Assembly (NCBI GenBank): GCA_017744355.1
Contig: JAGIBK010000001.1
Coordinates: forward strand, 248,001 to 312,000
Origin: a bacterium
GTDB taxonomy: Bacteria; Cyanobacteriota; Sericytochromatia; S15B-MN24; UBA4093
Direction of reading: 5' to 3'
DNA length: 64,000 nt
A program made the position numbers and the translations under genes. This document shows positions 40,106 through 49,192 of this stretch, one piece after another. Under the pieces are notes generated by a model that saw only the letters and a list, made by a program, of their open reading frames with translations, was not told where the DNA came from and made no database searches. Position 1 is the first letter of the stretch. The number at the start of each line of letters is the position of its first letter.

Positions 40106-40959
40106 TGCTTGGTCAATTTTCCGAGGGCGTCGAGCATCTCGCGCCGTGAGGAGTCGTCCTCGAGGGCGTCGATGGTCTCGGTGAGCCAGGTGATGGCGCG
40201 GGGATCGCCGATGGTGCCCAGGGCCTCCGCGGCGGCGGAGCGCACCAGGGCGTCGGGATCGCGCAGGCGCTGGGCGAGCGGCTCGAGGGCGCCGGAGTCC
40301 GCGAAGCCCCCCAGGGCGTGGGCGGCGCGGGCGCGCACGTAGGGATCGGCATCCTCCAGGGCCCGGACGACGTGCGAGAACTCGGCGGGGCCGCGGGCGG
40401 CCAGCGAGTCCACCGCGCGGGCGCGCAGGCCGGCGTCGGGGGCGGAGAGCTGGGTGACGAGCGCCTGGTGGGCCTGCTGATCCGCCGTGCCGAGGGTGGC
40501 CATGGCCGCCTGGCGCATGGCCTCGAGCTTGGGGTCGCTGGCGGGCACCATGGCCTCCAGCGCACCGAGGGCGCGCGGATCGCCGATCATGGCGAGGGCC
40601 TCCATGGCGCCGAGCTGCATGGTGGGGCCGCCCTGCAGCGCCATCATGAGGATCTCGACCGTCTCGGGGGCCTTGATCTTGGCGAGGGCCTCGGCGGCGA
40701 AGGTCCGAAGCTCGGCGTCCTTGGACTGGATGGCGAGCAAGAGGGGCTGGATCCCGCTCGGCAGGCCCAGGTTACCGAGGCCGATGGCGGCGCTGCGCTT
40801 GACTTGTAGCTCGTCGTCGAAGGCGAGGACCTGCATGAGGTACTCGACGACCATGGGGTTGTTGGAGAGGCCGAGCACGATGGCCGCCTGGGAGCGAACG
40901 GCCGGATCGGGGTCGCGCAGGTCGAAGATGACCGAGTCCAGCGAAATGTCTTCGTTCAA
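40093..40959 (-). CDS. HEAT-repeat protein
   Basis: 288 residues made of about eight HEAT/PBS-lyase-type repeats (AAIVLGLSNNPMVVEYLMQV, SAAAEALGTIGDPRAITWL). The acidic N-terminus reads MNEDISLDSVIFDLRDPD. No catalytic residue is expected; such solenoids hold proteins together or act as phycobilin-lyase-like chaperones in cyanobacteria. A radical SAM gene lies 18 bases upstream on the same strand and is probably co-transcribed. Confidence 0.85.
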   Translation of the reverse strand: MNEDISLDSVIFDLRDPDPAVRSQAAIVLGLSNNPMVVEYLMQVLAFDDELQVKRSAAIGLGNLGLPSGIQPLLLAIQSKDAELRTFAAEALAKIKAPETVEILMMALQGGPTMQLGAMEALAMIGDPRALGALEAMVPASDPKLEAMRQAAMATLGTADQQAHQALVTQLSAPDAGLRARAVDSLAARGPAEFSHVVRALEDADPYVRARAAHALGGFADSGALEPLAQRLRDPDALVRSAAAEALGTIGDPRAITWLTETIDALEDDSSRREMLDALGKLTKQAVR

Positions 40960-40977
40960 GGGGCCCTCCTGCGGCGA

Positions 40978-41802
40978 TCAGTGCTGGTCGTCGGCCGGTC
41001 GGAAGACCGAGACGATCTTGAGCCCCGTCAAGCGTGCGAGCTCGTCCTCGATGGCCTTGGCCTCGTCGCGCGAGAGGTGCTTGAGGGGAATGGCGGGATA
41101 GGGGGCGACGTCGTAGTTGCCGCGCGCCTCGATGAACCAGCCCTGCGGCACCGGGCGGGTGGGGGTGTTGAGCTGGACCTCGTCCGGGCGGATCCGGTTG
41201 AGGATCTCGGCGAAGGCTTCGAGCTCCTTGCGGTTCTGCGGCATGAACATCATCTGGATGGCCAGATAGCCCTTGTACTCGGCGCGCAGGGCCTGGATCC
41301 CTTCCACGATGGAGGCGACCGTCACCCCCTCGACCGGGCGATCGATGATCTGGAGGGTCCGATCGTCGGCAGCGTCGAGCTTGCAGAAGACCTTCTCGGC
41401 CTTGGCCAGGTCGCGGCGGACCTGCGGGTCCTTGAGGGTGGTGGAGTTGGTGAGGACCATGACGGGCTTGCCCGTGGCGGCGTGGATGCCGTCGATCACC
41501 TCGGCCAGGTTGGCGGCGAGGGTGGGCTCGCCGCTGCCCGACAGGGTGACGATGTCCGCCTCCTGCCAGTTGCTCGCGCGCAGATCCTCGAGCACCCGCT
41601 CGGTCGAGACGTAGACCTTGCGTTCCATGGTCGGCACCTGGATCTTGCCGAGCTGGCAGTAGATGCAGCGGAAGGAGCAGATGCTGGTGGTGTAGAGCAG
41701 GTCGATCCCGAGGCTCATGCCGACGCGCCACGAGCGCACCGGACCGTAGACGGTCGAGACGTTCGGGGCGGGAGTGTCGATGGGGGCGGGCGATGCGGTC
41801 AC
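40978..41802 (-). CDS. Radical SAM protein of the COG0731 (wyosine-synthase-like) group
   Basis: 274 residues. CSFRCIYCQLG holds the three Cys of a SAM-binding [4Fe-4S] cluster. GSGEPTL follows, then VLTNSTTL and KLDAAD, as in COG0731 proteins. Only one cluster motif is seen and no SPASM or RiPP-recognition domain, so it does not look like a peptide maturase despite lying 1 kb from the precursor locus. GTG 41802 follows GAGGA by four bases; a GTG at 41841 would add 13 residues. Substrate unknown. Confidence 0.83.
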   Translation of the reverse strand: MTASPAPIDTPAPNVSTVYGPVRSWRVGMSLGIDLLYTTSICSFRCIYCQLGKIQVPTMERKVYVSTERVLEDLRASNWQEADIVTLSGSGEPTLAANLAEVIDGIHAATGKPVMVLTNSTTLKDPQVRRDLAKAEKVFCKLDAADDRTLQIIDRPVEGVTVASIVEGIQALRAEYKGYLAIQMMFMPQNRKELEAFAEILNRIRPDEVQLNTPTRPVPQGWFIEARGNYDVAPYPAIPLKHLSRDEAKAIEDELARLTGLKIVSVFRPADDQH

Positions 41803-42005
41803 AGGATCCTCACTGTTAAGGGCGCGTGACCATTTTACCACTGGAGAGGCGGTTTGTTACAGGGCGGGCGGCCCGGGCGGGGCAAGAGCGCGCCGGGTAC
41901 GAGGGTTGGCACCACTTTGGGGTCTTGGTGTAAGATAACGGCCGAGATCCCGGCCGCCCTTCGGCCGGGCGGGTGCCCTCGATGAGCAGATGGAGGTCCA
42001 AACGG

Positions 42006-42461
42006 TTGAAGCGCTTCAGTCTCGCAGAGGCCAATGCGATGATCCCCGCTCTCTGCCGGCGTCTCGACGCCGCTGAGGCGGAGCTCGAGCCGCTGCGCCT
42101 GAGCGTCAAGGAAGCTAACGACACCCTCCTGTCGCGGGAGTGGCGGATGCGCCAGGCCCGGCAGGATGGCGCGCCCCCGCTCTCCATGGCGGAGCTTTCG
42201 GCTGACTGGGACGAGGCCGCCGCCGACCTGTTCGCCACCCGCGAGCACCTGGCCGAGCGCGAGAAGGCCTGGACGCGCCTCTTTGCTCGGAGCGGCGTGC
42301 TGATGCGCGACTTGCGCAAGGGGACCCTCGACATCCCGGCCGAGCACAACGGGCAGGCGGTTTGCTTCTGCTGGACCCGCGGCGAGAGCCTGATCCAGTA
42401 CTGGCACCCGGTCGGCGCCCACGACGAGGCCGACCCGCGCCCGCTCACCGAGCAGGCCTGA
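42006..42461 (+). CDS. DUF2203 family protein
   Basis: 151 residues. FSLAEANAMIPALCRRLDAAE and the C-terminal CFCWTRGESLIQYWHP are the start and end blocks of DUF2203, a helical coiled-coil family of unknown role. TTG 42006 gives the usual family N-terminus and has GGAGG nine bases upstream; ATG 41982 and GTG 41973 are alternatives. The gene ends one base before the stop of the convergent queG. Confidence 0.8.
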   Translation: MKRFSLAEANAMIPALCRRLDAAEAELEPLRLSVKEANDTLLSREWRMRQARQDGAPPLSMAELSADWDEAAADLFATREHLAEREKAWTRLFARSGVLMRDLRKGTLDIPAEHNGQAVCFCWTRGESLIQYWHPVGAHDEADPRPLTEQA

Positions 42462-43571
42462 TCACCCGATTGTTTCCAGCGCCCAGCGGACCTCCTCGAT
42501 GACCGAGGGGTCCGTTTCCGTTTCGAGGGCCGCTTCGAGCGCCTCGCGGGCGCTGTCGCCGCCGATGCGGCCGAGGGCCCAGGCGCTGGAGCCACGCACG
42601 GTCGCATCGGGATCCTCGCGCAGCGCTTGAGCGAGGGCCGGTACGGTCGAGCTCAGGCCGAGGTTGCCGAGGGCGATCGCCGCGTTGCGGGCCATGCCGT
42701 GACGCTTGGTGCGTTTGATGGGGCTGCCCTTGAAGCGGGCGCTGAACTCCTCTTGGGTCTGCAGGAGCAACTCGACCAGATCGGGATAAGCGCGCCCCGC
42801 CTTCGGGGAATAGGCGGGCTCGGTGGCCTGGACCGAGTGACGGTTCCAGGGGCAGACCTCCTGGCAGATGTCGCACCCGAAGACCCACTCGCCCATCAAG
42901 GGGCGAAGCTCGCGGGGGATCGGCCCGCGGTGCTCGATGGTCAGGTACGAGATGCAGCGCCTCGAGTCGATGACGCCGGGCGAGACGATGGCGCCGGTCG
43001 GACAGGCGGGGATGCACCGGGTGCAGGTGCCGCAGCGCACCGGGTGGGGGGCTTCGGCGACCGGCAGGGGCACGGCGGTGATGATCTCGGCGAGGAAGCC
43101 GTAGGAGCCGCGCTTGGGGCTGATGACGCAGCCGTTCTTGCCGATCCAGCCGAGGCCCGCGCGCTCGGCGGCCGAGCGCTCGAGGACGGGCCCCGTGTCC
43201 ACGTAGGCGCGCGCCACCGGGTCGTCAAGCAGCCTGGAGAGCGCGCGCAGGCGTTCGGGGATCAGGTCGTGGTAGTCCAGGCCGAGGGCGTAGCGGGCGA
43301 CGCGTCCCCGAGGGACGTCCTGGGGCATGGGGCCGAGGGGGCCGGGGTCGTAGGCCATCCAGAGCGAGAGGACCGAAGCGGCGGTGGGGACGACCTCGCG
43401 CGGGTCGCTGCGGCGCTCCATGTTGCGACTCATCCAGGCCATCTCCGCGTGGTGGCCGGCCTCGATCCAGCGCCGGTAGGCCTCGGCCCCGCGGTAAGGT
43501 TCGGCCGGCGAGACGCCGACGGCGCTGAAGCCGAGGGAGTGGGCGTGGGTGACGAGGGTTTGCCAGTCCAT
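42462..43571 (-). CDS. queG: Epoxyqueuosine reductase with C-terminal HEAT repeats
   Basis: 369 residues. It reduces epoxyqueuosine to queuosine in tRNA with a cobalamin cofactor and two [4Fe-4S] clusters: CGTCTRCIPACP and CDICQEVCPWN. DTGPVLERSAAERAGLGWIGKN is the family active-site region, split here as DTGPVLERS and AGLGWIGKN. The last 80 residues are HEAT repeats (GMARNAAIALGNLG), as in Bacillus QueG. It abuts DUF2203 with no gap and lies 11 bases from the lyase fusion gene upstream. Confidence 0.93.
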   Translation of the reverse strand: MDWQTLVTHAHSLGFSAVGVSPAEPYRGAEAYRRWIEAGHHAEMAWMSRNMERRSDPREVVPTAASVLSLWMAYDPGPLGPMPQDVPRGRVARYALGLDYHDLIPERLRALSRLLDDPVARAYVDTGPVLERSAAERAGLGWIGKNGCVISPKRGSYGFLAEIITAVPLPVAEAPHPVRCGTCTRCIPACPTGAIVSPGVIDSRRCISYLTIEHRGPIPRELRPLMGEWVFGCDICQEVCPWNRHSVQATEPAYSPKAGRAYPDLVELLLQTQEEFSARFKGSPIKRTKRHGMARNAAIALGNLGLSSTVPALAQALREDPDATVRGSSAWALGRIGGDSAREALEAALETETDPSVIEEVRWALETIG

Positions 43572-43582
43572 GGGCGACTTTC

Positions 43583-46315
43583 CTACGAAATGGGAAGTGG
43601 GCGAAAGCGGCTGAGGGTGGCCCTAAGGGCGGCGGGCTCGCTTTCGACCACCATGCCCGGGATGGTCGCGGCGCGCCGGTGCAGGGCGATGAGCGCTTGC
43701 GCGATGGCGTCGAGGTGAGAAGGGCCGTAGACCCTGCGCGCCAGAGCGATGCGCAGCAACTCGACTCCCTTGCGTCCCTCGAAGGAGCCCTTGACCATCA
43801 TCCCACGCACGCCGGCCTCCAGGTAGAGAGCCGCGGCGAGGGCATGGCCCGGATGCGCGTCCTTGCCGAGGTGCGGCAGGAAGGCCTCCGCGTCGATGAA
43901 GACCGCGTGCCCCCCGATGGGTGCGATCACCGGGAGGCCCGCCGCCAAGAGGCGCTCGCCCAGCTCCCGCACCTGGAGGATGCGGTGCGTGACGGTGGCA
44001 TCATCTCGCATTTCCGTGAGCCCGCAAGCCATGGCCAGCAGGTCGCGGTTGGCGAGCCCGCCCGAGGCCGGATGGCCCGCGAGGCGCTCGGAGACCTTCC
44101 AGGCGCGCTCGGCCACCGCAGGGTCCCGCAGGGCGAGAAAGCCCCCGATGTTCGTCATCAGGTCCTTCTTGGCGCTCACGGTGATGCCGTCGGCGCACGC
44201 TGCGATTTCGCGCACGAGGTCCGAGACGGAATACGCGTTCATTCCGGCCTCGCGCTCGCGGATGAACCAGGCGTTCTCCACGGCCCGCGTGGCGTCCAGG
44301 TAGATGGGCAGACCGTGGCGTTCGGCGATCGCCTTGATCGCGCGCAGGGTCTCGAGCCGTACGGGCTGGCCGCCCGAGGCGTTGACCGTCACGCCGAGGT
44401 TCAGGTAGGCGATGCGCTCGGGGCCGTGCGCATGGATGGCGGCTTCGAGCCTGTCGAGGTCCACGTCCCCCTTGAAGGGATGCCGCTCATCGGGCCGGTA
44501 GGCCGCCTCGACGGTCACGTCCACGAACCGGCCACCGCAGCGCAGGATGTGGGTCTGGGTCGTGGTGAAGGGTTGGTTCCCGATGACGACGGCGCGACCG
44601 GGCCGGATGAGGGTTTCCGAGAGCAGGGCCTCGGCTCCGCGCCCCTGGTGGGCGGGCAGGACGTACGGGAAGCCGTAGGTCTCGCGCACCGCCTCGGCGA
44701 AGCGCGAATAGGCCCCAGTCCCCCGGTACGCCTCGTCGGCGGCGACCATCTCGCCCCAGGCGCGATCGCTCATGGCGTTGGTGCCGCTGTCGGTGAAGGC
44801 GTCGATCCCAACCGCATCGGCGGGCAAGAGGTACAGGTTGTAGCCGGCCTGGGCGAGGACGGCTTCTCGCTGGGCGCGCGGCGGGGCCACGGCTGGCTCG
44901 ACGACCCTGGCGTAGTACGGGGTGATGGGGCCCGAAAGGGGCGAGGGGGCCTCGAAGGCTTCGCTGCTTGGTTCAAAGCGTGGCTCGCCCGGGGGCAGGC
45001 CCTCGAATTTCCCGGTCTGCAAGAGGACGGGCAACTGCTCTTGCTGGGCGTAGAGCGCCGCCACCCCCTTTGCGACCCAGTCGAGCTGCGCTTCGTCGTA
45101 GCGACGCGCGGGCAAGGCCAGGCGCACCAGGCGGCGCGGCGCGCCCAGGGCGTCACGGGTGTCGACGGCTGCTGCGCGCACTCCGGCGATGGCGTAGAGC
45201 CAGGCGGTGAGCGTGGCCGAGGCGGTGGCGCCCAGGTGAGGCGCGAAGCGATCCATGTCGAGGTAGACCGCATGGCCCCCGGGCGGCTGGATGATGGGCA
45301 CGCCGGCGGCAGTGAGCTGCTCGGCCATCCTCGCGATGAGGCCCGCGCGGTGGGCGAGGGCCGTGTCGTCGAAGGCCTCGTCCAGGCCGACGGCGAGTGC
45401 TTCCATGTCGCGCCCGGCCATTCCGCCGTAGAAGGGCATCCCTTCGAAGACGATGCAGTGCCGCCGTAGCCGCTCCATGGCCCCGCGATCGGCGGTGGCG
45501 ACCAGGCCACCCACGGTCGAGAGGCCCACCTTCTTGCCGCTCAGGTAGAGGTAGTCGCAGCAAGCGGCGACCTGCCGGGCGATGGCCTCGGCGTCCTGGT
45601 CCGGCGCCTCGTGGCAGCGGATGCGCCAGGCGTTCTCATGCAGGCGGCTCGCATCGACCACGACCGGGATGCCGTGCGAGCGGGCCCATTCGCTGACCGC
45701 CCGAACGTTGGCCAGGCTCACGGCCTGACCGCCGATGGGTTCGCTCGTCATGGCGAGCCAGACGACGCTCGGCTCGTTGCCTTCGGCGTGGGTGCTCGAA
45801 AGGCGCGACAGGTCCAGGTCGCCCTTGAAGGCGTCGGTCGAGGCGGTATCCCAGGCGTGGGCGACGCCGACTTCGTGGAAGCGGGCCTCGGCGTGGGCGA
45901 GGATCCGGCGGGTGGTCGAGTGTAGGGCGTTGCCGAACACCCGGGTGCCGGGTCTCAGGAGGTGCTGGGCGAGCAGGTTCTCGGCAGCACGGCCCTGGTG
46001 GGCCGGCACGGTGAATTGCAGGCCGAAGAGCGCCTCTACGCGCTCGGCGAGTGCTGCGAAGCTGCGCGAGCCTGCGTAGGCCTCGTCACCGCGGCCCATG
46101 GCGCTGAACTGGCGATCGCTCATGGCGGCCTGCCCCGAGTCGGTCAGGAGGTCGAGGTAGACGGCCGCACTCGGCAGGCGCGCGACGTTGTAGCCCGCCT
46201 CGGCCAGGTGAGCCAGGCGCTCGGCGGGCGCGGGCAGGGCGAGGGGATGGACGATCTTGTTGCGGTAAGGCGAAATGAGCATCATCTCGACTATGATACG
46301 CTCGAATAGAAGCAT
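43583..46315 (-). CDS. Tandem fusion of two tyrosine-phenol-lyase/tryptophanase-type domains
   Basis: 910 residues, twice the usual length of about 460. Both halves keep the beta-eliminating-lyase plan: TDSGQAAMSD and TDSGTNAMSD, PAHQGRAAENLL and PAHQGRGAEALL, PLP lysines in LSGKKVG (Lys262) and VSAKKDLMTNIGG (Lys717), and FYGGMAGRDMEA. The C-terminal half is canonical (DATRAVENAWFI). The N-terminal half has diverged (DASRLHENAWRI, GLSTVGG). The linker at about 435-465 is Pro/Glu-rich. The halves presumably form the dimer that two chains form elsewhere. Start 46315 is uncertain; ATGs at 46285 and 46282 fit family alignments better. Substrate (Trp, Tyr or other) is unknown. Confidence 0.85.
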   Translation of the reverse strand: MLLFERIIVEMMLISPYRNKIVHPLALPAPAERLAHLAEAGYNVARLPSAAVYLDLLTDSGQAAMSDRQFSAMGRGDEAYAGSRSFAALAERVEALFGLQFTVPAHQGRAAENLLAQHLLRPGTRVFGNALHSTTRRILAHAEARFHEVGVAHAWDTASTDAFKGDLDLSRLSSTHAEGNEPSVVWLAMTSEPIGGQAVSLANVRAVSEWARSHGIPVVVDASRLHENAWRIRCHEAPDQDAEAIARQVAACCDYLYLSGKKVGLSTVGGLVATADRGAMERLRRHCIVFEGMPFYGGMAGRDMEALAVGLDEAFDDTALAHRAGLIARMAEQLTAAGVPIIQPPGGHAVYLDMDRFAPHLGATASATLTAWLYAIAGVRAAAVDTRDALGAPRRLVRLALPARRYDEAQLDWVAKGVAALYAQQEQLPVLLQTGKFEGLPPGEPRFEPSSEAFEAPSPLSGPITPYYARVVEPAVAPPRAQREAVLAQAGYNLYLLPADAVGIDAFTDSGTNAMSDRAWGEMVAADEAYRGTGAYSRFAEAVRETYGFPYVLPAHQGRGAEALLSETLIRPGRAVVIGNQPFTTTQTHILRCGGRFVDVTVEAAYRPDERHPFKGDVDLDRLEAAIHAHGPERIAYLNLGVTVNASGGQPVRLETLRAIKAIAERHGLPIYLDATRAVENAWFIREREAGMNAYSVSDLVREIAACADGITVSAKKDLMTNIGGFLALRDPAVAERAWKVSERLAGHPASGGLANRDLLAMACGLTEMRDDATVTHRILQVRELGERLLAAGLPVIAPIGGHAVFIDAEAFLPHLGKDAHPGHALAAALYLEAGVRGMMVKGSFEGRKGVELLRIALARRVYGPSHLDAIAQALIALHRRAATIPGMVVESEPAALRATLSRFRPLPIS
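46292..46297. promoter_or_regulatory. -10-like element in the divergent lyase/SDR region
   Basis: TATGAT reads on the plus strand at 46292-46297, with a near-complementary TATCAT on the minus strand over the same bases. It may serve the reductase gene, whose ATG is at 46355. Confidence 0.3.
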
Positions 46316-46354
46316 CCGTCAGCGCGCAGCAGCCCGCCACCAAGAGGAGTCACG

Positions 46355-47098
46355 ATGAAACTGCTGGGACACACGGCCCTCGTCACCGGCGCAAGCCACG
46401 GCATCGGCAGGGCAATTGCCTTGGCCTTCGCCGAAGAGGGTGCCGACGTCGCGGTCAACTACGCCCACGACCACGAGGCCGCCGAAGCCGTCGTCAGTGA
46501 GATCGCTTCTCTTGGGCGCCGGGCGATCGCGCTTCAGGCCGACGTGTCCGACCCCGACGAGGTCCGCCGCATGGTCGAGCGGGCCGAGGCCGCCCTGGGC
46601 CCTATCGACCGGCTCGTCAACAACGCGGGCATCGTCATGCGCGCGAGCCTCTTCGACATCACCCCCGAGATGTGGGACCGGGTCATGGACGTCAACGCCA
46701 AGGGTGTCTTCCTCGTCTCTCAGGCGGTCGCCCGCGGCATGATGGCTCGCCAGGGCGGGGTCATCGTCAACATCTCGTCCATGCGCGGGGTGGAGGGGGC
46801 CGAGAGCTCCATGCACTACGCCGCCTCCAAGGCGGCCGTCATCTCGCTGACCAAGTGCTTCGCCCGCGAGCTCGCTCCCAAGGTGCGGGTCAACGCGATC
46901 GCCCCCGGCTACGTGGACACCCGCATCCAGGCTGATCTCTCCCCGGAGAAGCGCCACGCCATCGAGCAGGGCACCCCGCTCAAGCGCTTTGGCCAGCTCG
47001 AGGACATCGCCCGAACGGCGGTATACTTCGCCTCGGACGACTCGGCCTACGTGACGGGCCAGACGCTCCTGGTCGACGGCGGCCGAGTCATCTGCTGA
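46355..47098 (+). CDS. FabG-like short-chain dehydrogenase/reductase
   Basis: 247 residues. TGASHGIGRAIALAF, NNAGIV, the catalytic set Ser (NISSM), Tyr and Lys (YAASKA), and the C-terminal GQTLLVDGG are classical features of 3-oxoacyl-reductase-like SDRs. AAGAGGAG precedes the ATG. It is divergent from the lyase fusion. Whether it is a fatty-acid enzyme or a general carbonyl reductase cannot be told. Confidence 0.9.
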   Translation: MKLLGHTALVTGASHGIGRAIALAFAEEGADVAVNYAHDHEAAEAVVSEIASLGRRAIALQADVSDPDEVRRMVERAEAALGPIDRLVNNAGIVMRASLFDITPEMWDRVMDVNAKGVFLVSQAVARGMMARQGGVIVNISSMRGVEGAESSMHYAASKAAVISLTKCFARELAPKVRVNAIAPGYVDTRIQADLSPEKRHAIEQGTPLKRFGQLEDIARTAVYFASDDSAYVTGQTLLVDGGRVIC

Positions 47099-47110
47099 GG
47101 CCCGAAGCCT

Positions 47111-47566
47111 TTAGCGATTGAGAACCTTCTCGTAGCTTGCGATCCATTGCTCGGGCGTCAGCTTGGTGGCGAGCTCGCCGATCAGCCCGTAGGGAATGTC
47201 TTCAGGCTTCTTGAAGCGGATGCAGCTCTTGCCCATGTCGAGCTTCTTGCGCGACACGGTCTCCCACTGCGCGACGAACCAATCGAGCAGCTCGCCCGTC
47301 ATGTAGAGGCCCATGTGGTAGATCGCGATGTGGTTCTTCTGGGAGGCCACGTTGATGAAGGGGAGCGGCTGCTTGGGATCGCAGTGATAGCCGGCGGGAT
47401 AGAGCGAGTGGGGCACGACGTAGCCGAGCATCCCGTAGCCCATGACCTCTTCGAACCCTGCCGGCAGGTTTTCCTTCAGCACTGTCCGGAGCTGCTCCAG
47501 GGCCGCCCTGCGGTCCTCGGGCAGGCTCTCGATGTAGGCTTCGGGGGTAAGTGCTTTCGATTGCAT
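47111..47566 (-). CDS. DUF1801/YdhG-like protein
   Basis: 151 residues. AYIESLPEDRRAALEQLR, the FEEVMGYGMLGY segment, a middle NHIAIYHMG and the C-terminal IGELATKLTPEQWIASYE match DUF1801 proteins, whose function is not established. AAGGAG precedes the ATG at 47566. It converges with the SDR gene after a 12-base gap. Confidence 0.8.
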   Translation of the reverse strand: MQSKALTPEAYIESLPEDRRAALEQLRTVLKENLPAGFEEVMGYGMLGYVVPHSLYPAGYHCDPKQPLPFINVASQKNHIAIYHMGLYMTGELLDWFVAQWETVSRKKLDMGKSCIRFKKPEDIPYGLIGELATKLTPEQWIASYEKVLNR

Positions 47567-47586
47567 GAGACTTGCTCCTTCGAGAG

Positions 47587-48759
47587 TTATGCCAGGTAGT
47601 CGTAGACCGCTTGCAGCATCACCTTGACGCCCACGGTGAGGCCCGCCTCGTCGATGTCGAAGCGCGGGTGGTGGTGCGGATAGTCCAGGCCCTTCTCGGG
47701 GTTCGCCGTCCCGACGAAGAAGTAGCAGCCGGGCACTTCTTGCAGGAAGTAGGCCATGTCCTCGCCGCCCATGCTGGGTTCGGCTTCGATCACATGACTC
47801 TCGCCCACCACCTTGATGGCAGCCTGGCGCACCAGCTCGGTCATGCCCGGGTCGTTGACCGTGGCAGGGTAGACCCGGTGGTAGTGGAGATGATAGGTCG
47901 CCCCCATGGCGCGGGTGACGCCCGCGACCACTTCTTCGATGCGCCGGGGCAGGAGGCTGCCCACCGCCGGCGAGAAGGAGCGCACCGTGCCCGAGAGGTG
48001 GACGGTCTGGGCGATGATGTTGTGGCGCTCGCCGCCCCGGATGGAGCCGAGGGTCACCACTGCCGAGTCGAGGGGGGAGACATTGCGCGAGACGATGGTC
48101 TGCAGCGCGCCGATCACCTGCCCGGCGACGGTGATCGCATCTACCGAGAGGTGCGGCATGGCTCCGTGGCCGCCCTTGCCCACGATCTCGAGCGAGAACT
48201 CGTCGGTGTTGGCCATGACGGGGCCCGGGCGCGTCCCGACGGTGCCCACGGGTTGGTTGTTCCAGACGTGGAGGCCGATGGCCGCATCCACCTTGGGATT
48301 CTCCATCACCCCGGCCTCGATCATGGGCTTGGCGCCGCCGGGGCCTTCTTCGGCCGGCTGGAAGACCAGCTTGACCGTGCCCGAGAACTCGTGCTTGCGC
48401 TCGCTGAGGATCTTGGCGACGCCCAGGAGAATGGCCATGTGGGCGTCATGGCCGCAGGCGTGCATCACCCCGTCGTGCTCGGACTTGTAGTCGTGGGTGG
48501 AGAGCTCCTGGAGCGGCAGGGCGTCGATGTCGGCCCGCAACAGCAGGGTCTTGCCGGGGCGATCGCCCTTGATGCAGGCCACGACCCCGGTCTTGACCAT
48601 CCTCTCGACCGTCAGGCCGTATCCTTCGAGGATTTCGACGAGGCGATCGGCGGTGCGCACCTCATGGAAGCCCAGCTCGGGGTGGCGGTGGAACTCGCGC
48701 CGGTGTGCGATCAGCTCGGGGTTCAGGGCGTCGACGGCTTGGGCGAGGGTGGCCGACAT
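47587..48759 (-). CDS. M20-family amidohydrolase (hippurate-hydrolase/IAA-amide-hydrolase-like)
   Basis: 390 residues. Metal and catalytic residues are in place: MHACGHDAHMA, FQPAEEGPGGA, and the late His in YPHHHPRFDIDE. The dimerisation domain (GKGGHGAMPHLSVD) is present. Members hydrolyse N-acyl amino acids or related amides in the cytoplasm. The precise substrate cannot be told. AGGAGG stands seven bases before ATG 48759. It is on the same strand as DUF1801, 20 bases apart. Confidence 0.9.
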   Translation of the reverse strand: MSATLAQAVDALNPELIAHRREFHRHPELGFHEVRTADRLVEILEGYGLTVERMVKTGVVACIKGDRPGKTLLLRADIDALPLQELSTHDYKSEHDGVMHACGHDAHMAILLGVAKILSERKHEFSGTVKLVFQPAEEGPGGAKPMIEAGVMENPKVDAAIGLHVWNNQPVGTVGTRPGPVMANTDEFSLEIVGKGGHGAMPHLSVDAITVAGQVIGALQTIVSRNVSPLDSAVVTLGSIRGGERHNIIAQTVHLSGTVRSFSPAVGSLLPRRIEEVVAGVTRAMGATYHLHYHRVYPATVNDPGMTELVRQAAIKVVGESHVIEAEPSMGGEDMAYFLQEVPGCYFFVGTANPEKGLDYPHHHPRFDIDEAGLTVGVKVMLQAVYDYLA

Positions 48760-48844
48760 GAGGACCTCCTTGAAACAGCGAGAGGACGGGCGTTTGAAAG
48801 TAACGCATTTTTAACCGAAGGATAGCATTTCAGGGCCTAGGTTG

Positions 48845-48850
48845 TATAAT
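48845..48850 (+). promoter_or_regulatory. -10 element of the ferredoxin gene
   Basis: TATAAT at 48845-48850 in the context GTTGTATAATTG stands 57 bases before the ATG. The flanking stretch is A/T-rich compared with the window. Confidence 0.5.
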
Positions 48851-48906
48851 TGAGATCTGCTTTCAACACCGATTATTTCAACCTAATCATAGAAGGGACC
48901 GACCAG

Positions 48907-49140
48907 ATGGCTGACAAGACGCAAGCATTCCCGGACAACGTCCCGGGCAAGTACTACGTCGATGATACCTGCATCGTCTGTGGCGCCTGCGAAGCAGCCG
49001 CCCCCGACAACTTCAAGCTCTCGGACGATGGCAGCCACGACGTGGTCTACAAGCAGCCTGTAAGCGATGACGAGAATCAGGCGTGCCAAGAAGCGCTCGA
49101 AGGCTGCCCTGTCGGCTCCATCGGCGACGACGGCGAGTAG
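48907..49140 (+). CDS. [4Fe-4S] ferredoxin
   Basis: 77 residues, very acidic. Cys22, Cys25, Cys28 (CIVCGAC) and Cys67 (GCPVG) should bind one [4Fe-4S] cluster. Cys60 is spare and could form a disulfide, as in some monocluster ferredoxins. ATG 48907 follows AAGGGA by eight bases. It has its own promoter and an exceptionally strong terminator, so it is probably abundant. Its redox partners are not adjacent. Confidence 0.92.
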   Translation: MADKTQAFPDNVPGKYYVDDTCIVCGACEAAAPDNFKLSDDGSHDVVYKQPVSDDENQACQEALEGCPVGSIGDDGE

Positions 49141-49150
49141 TCACTTTTGC

Positions 49151-49192
49151 AGCAAGACGGCGCCCCCTTCGGGGGGCGCCGTCTTGCTTTTC
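49151..49192. terminator. 17-bp intrinsic terminator after the ferredoxin gene
   Basis: AGCAAGACGGCGCCCCC (49151-49167) pairs exactly with 49172-49188, with a TTCG tetraloop, and is followed by TTTTC. The minus-strand gene that ends at 49191 can use it too. Confidence 0.93.

Noticed and set aside
40978-41802. Radical SAM enzyme near the peptide precursor as its maturase
   Set aside because: It has one CxxxCxxC cluster and COG0731 motifs (GSGEPTL) but no SPASM or peptide-recognition domain, and it is transcribed with a HEAT-repeat gene rather than with the precursor.
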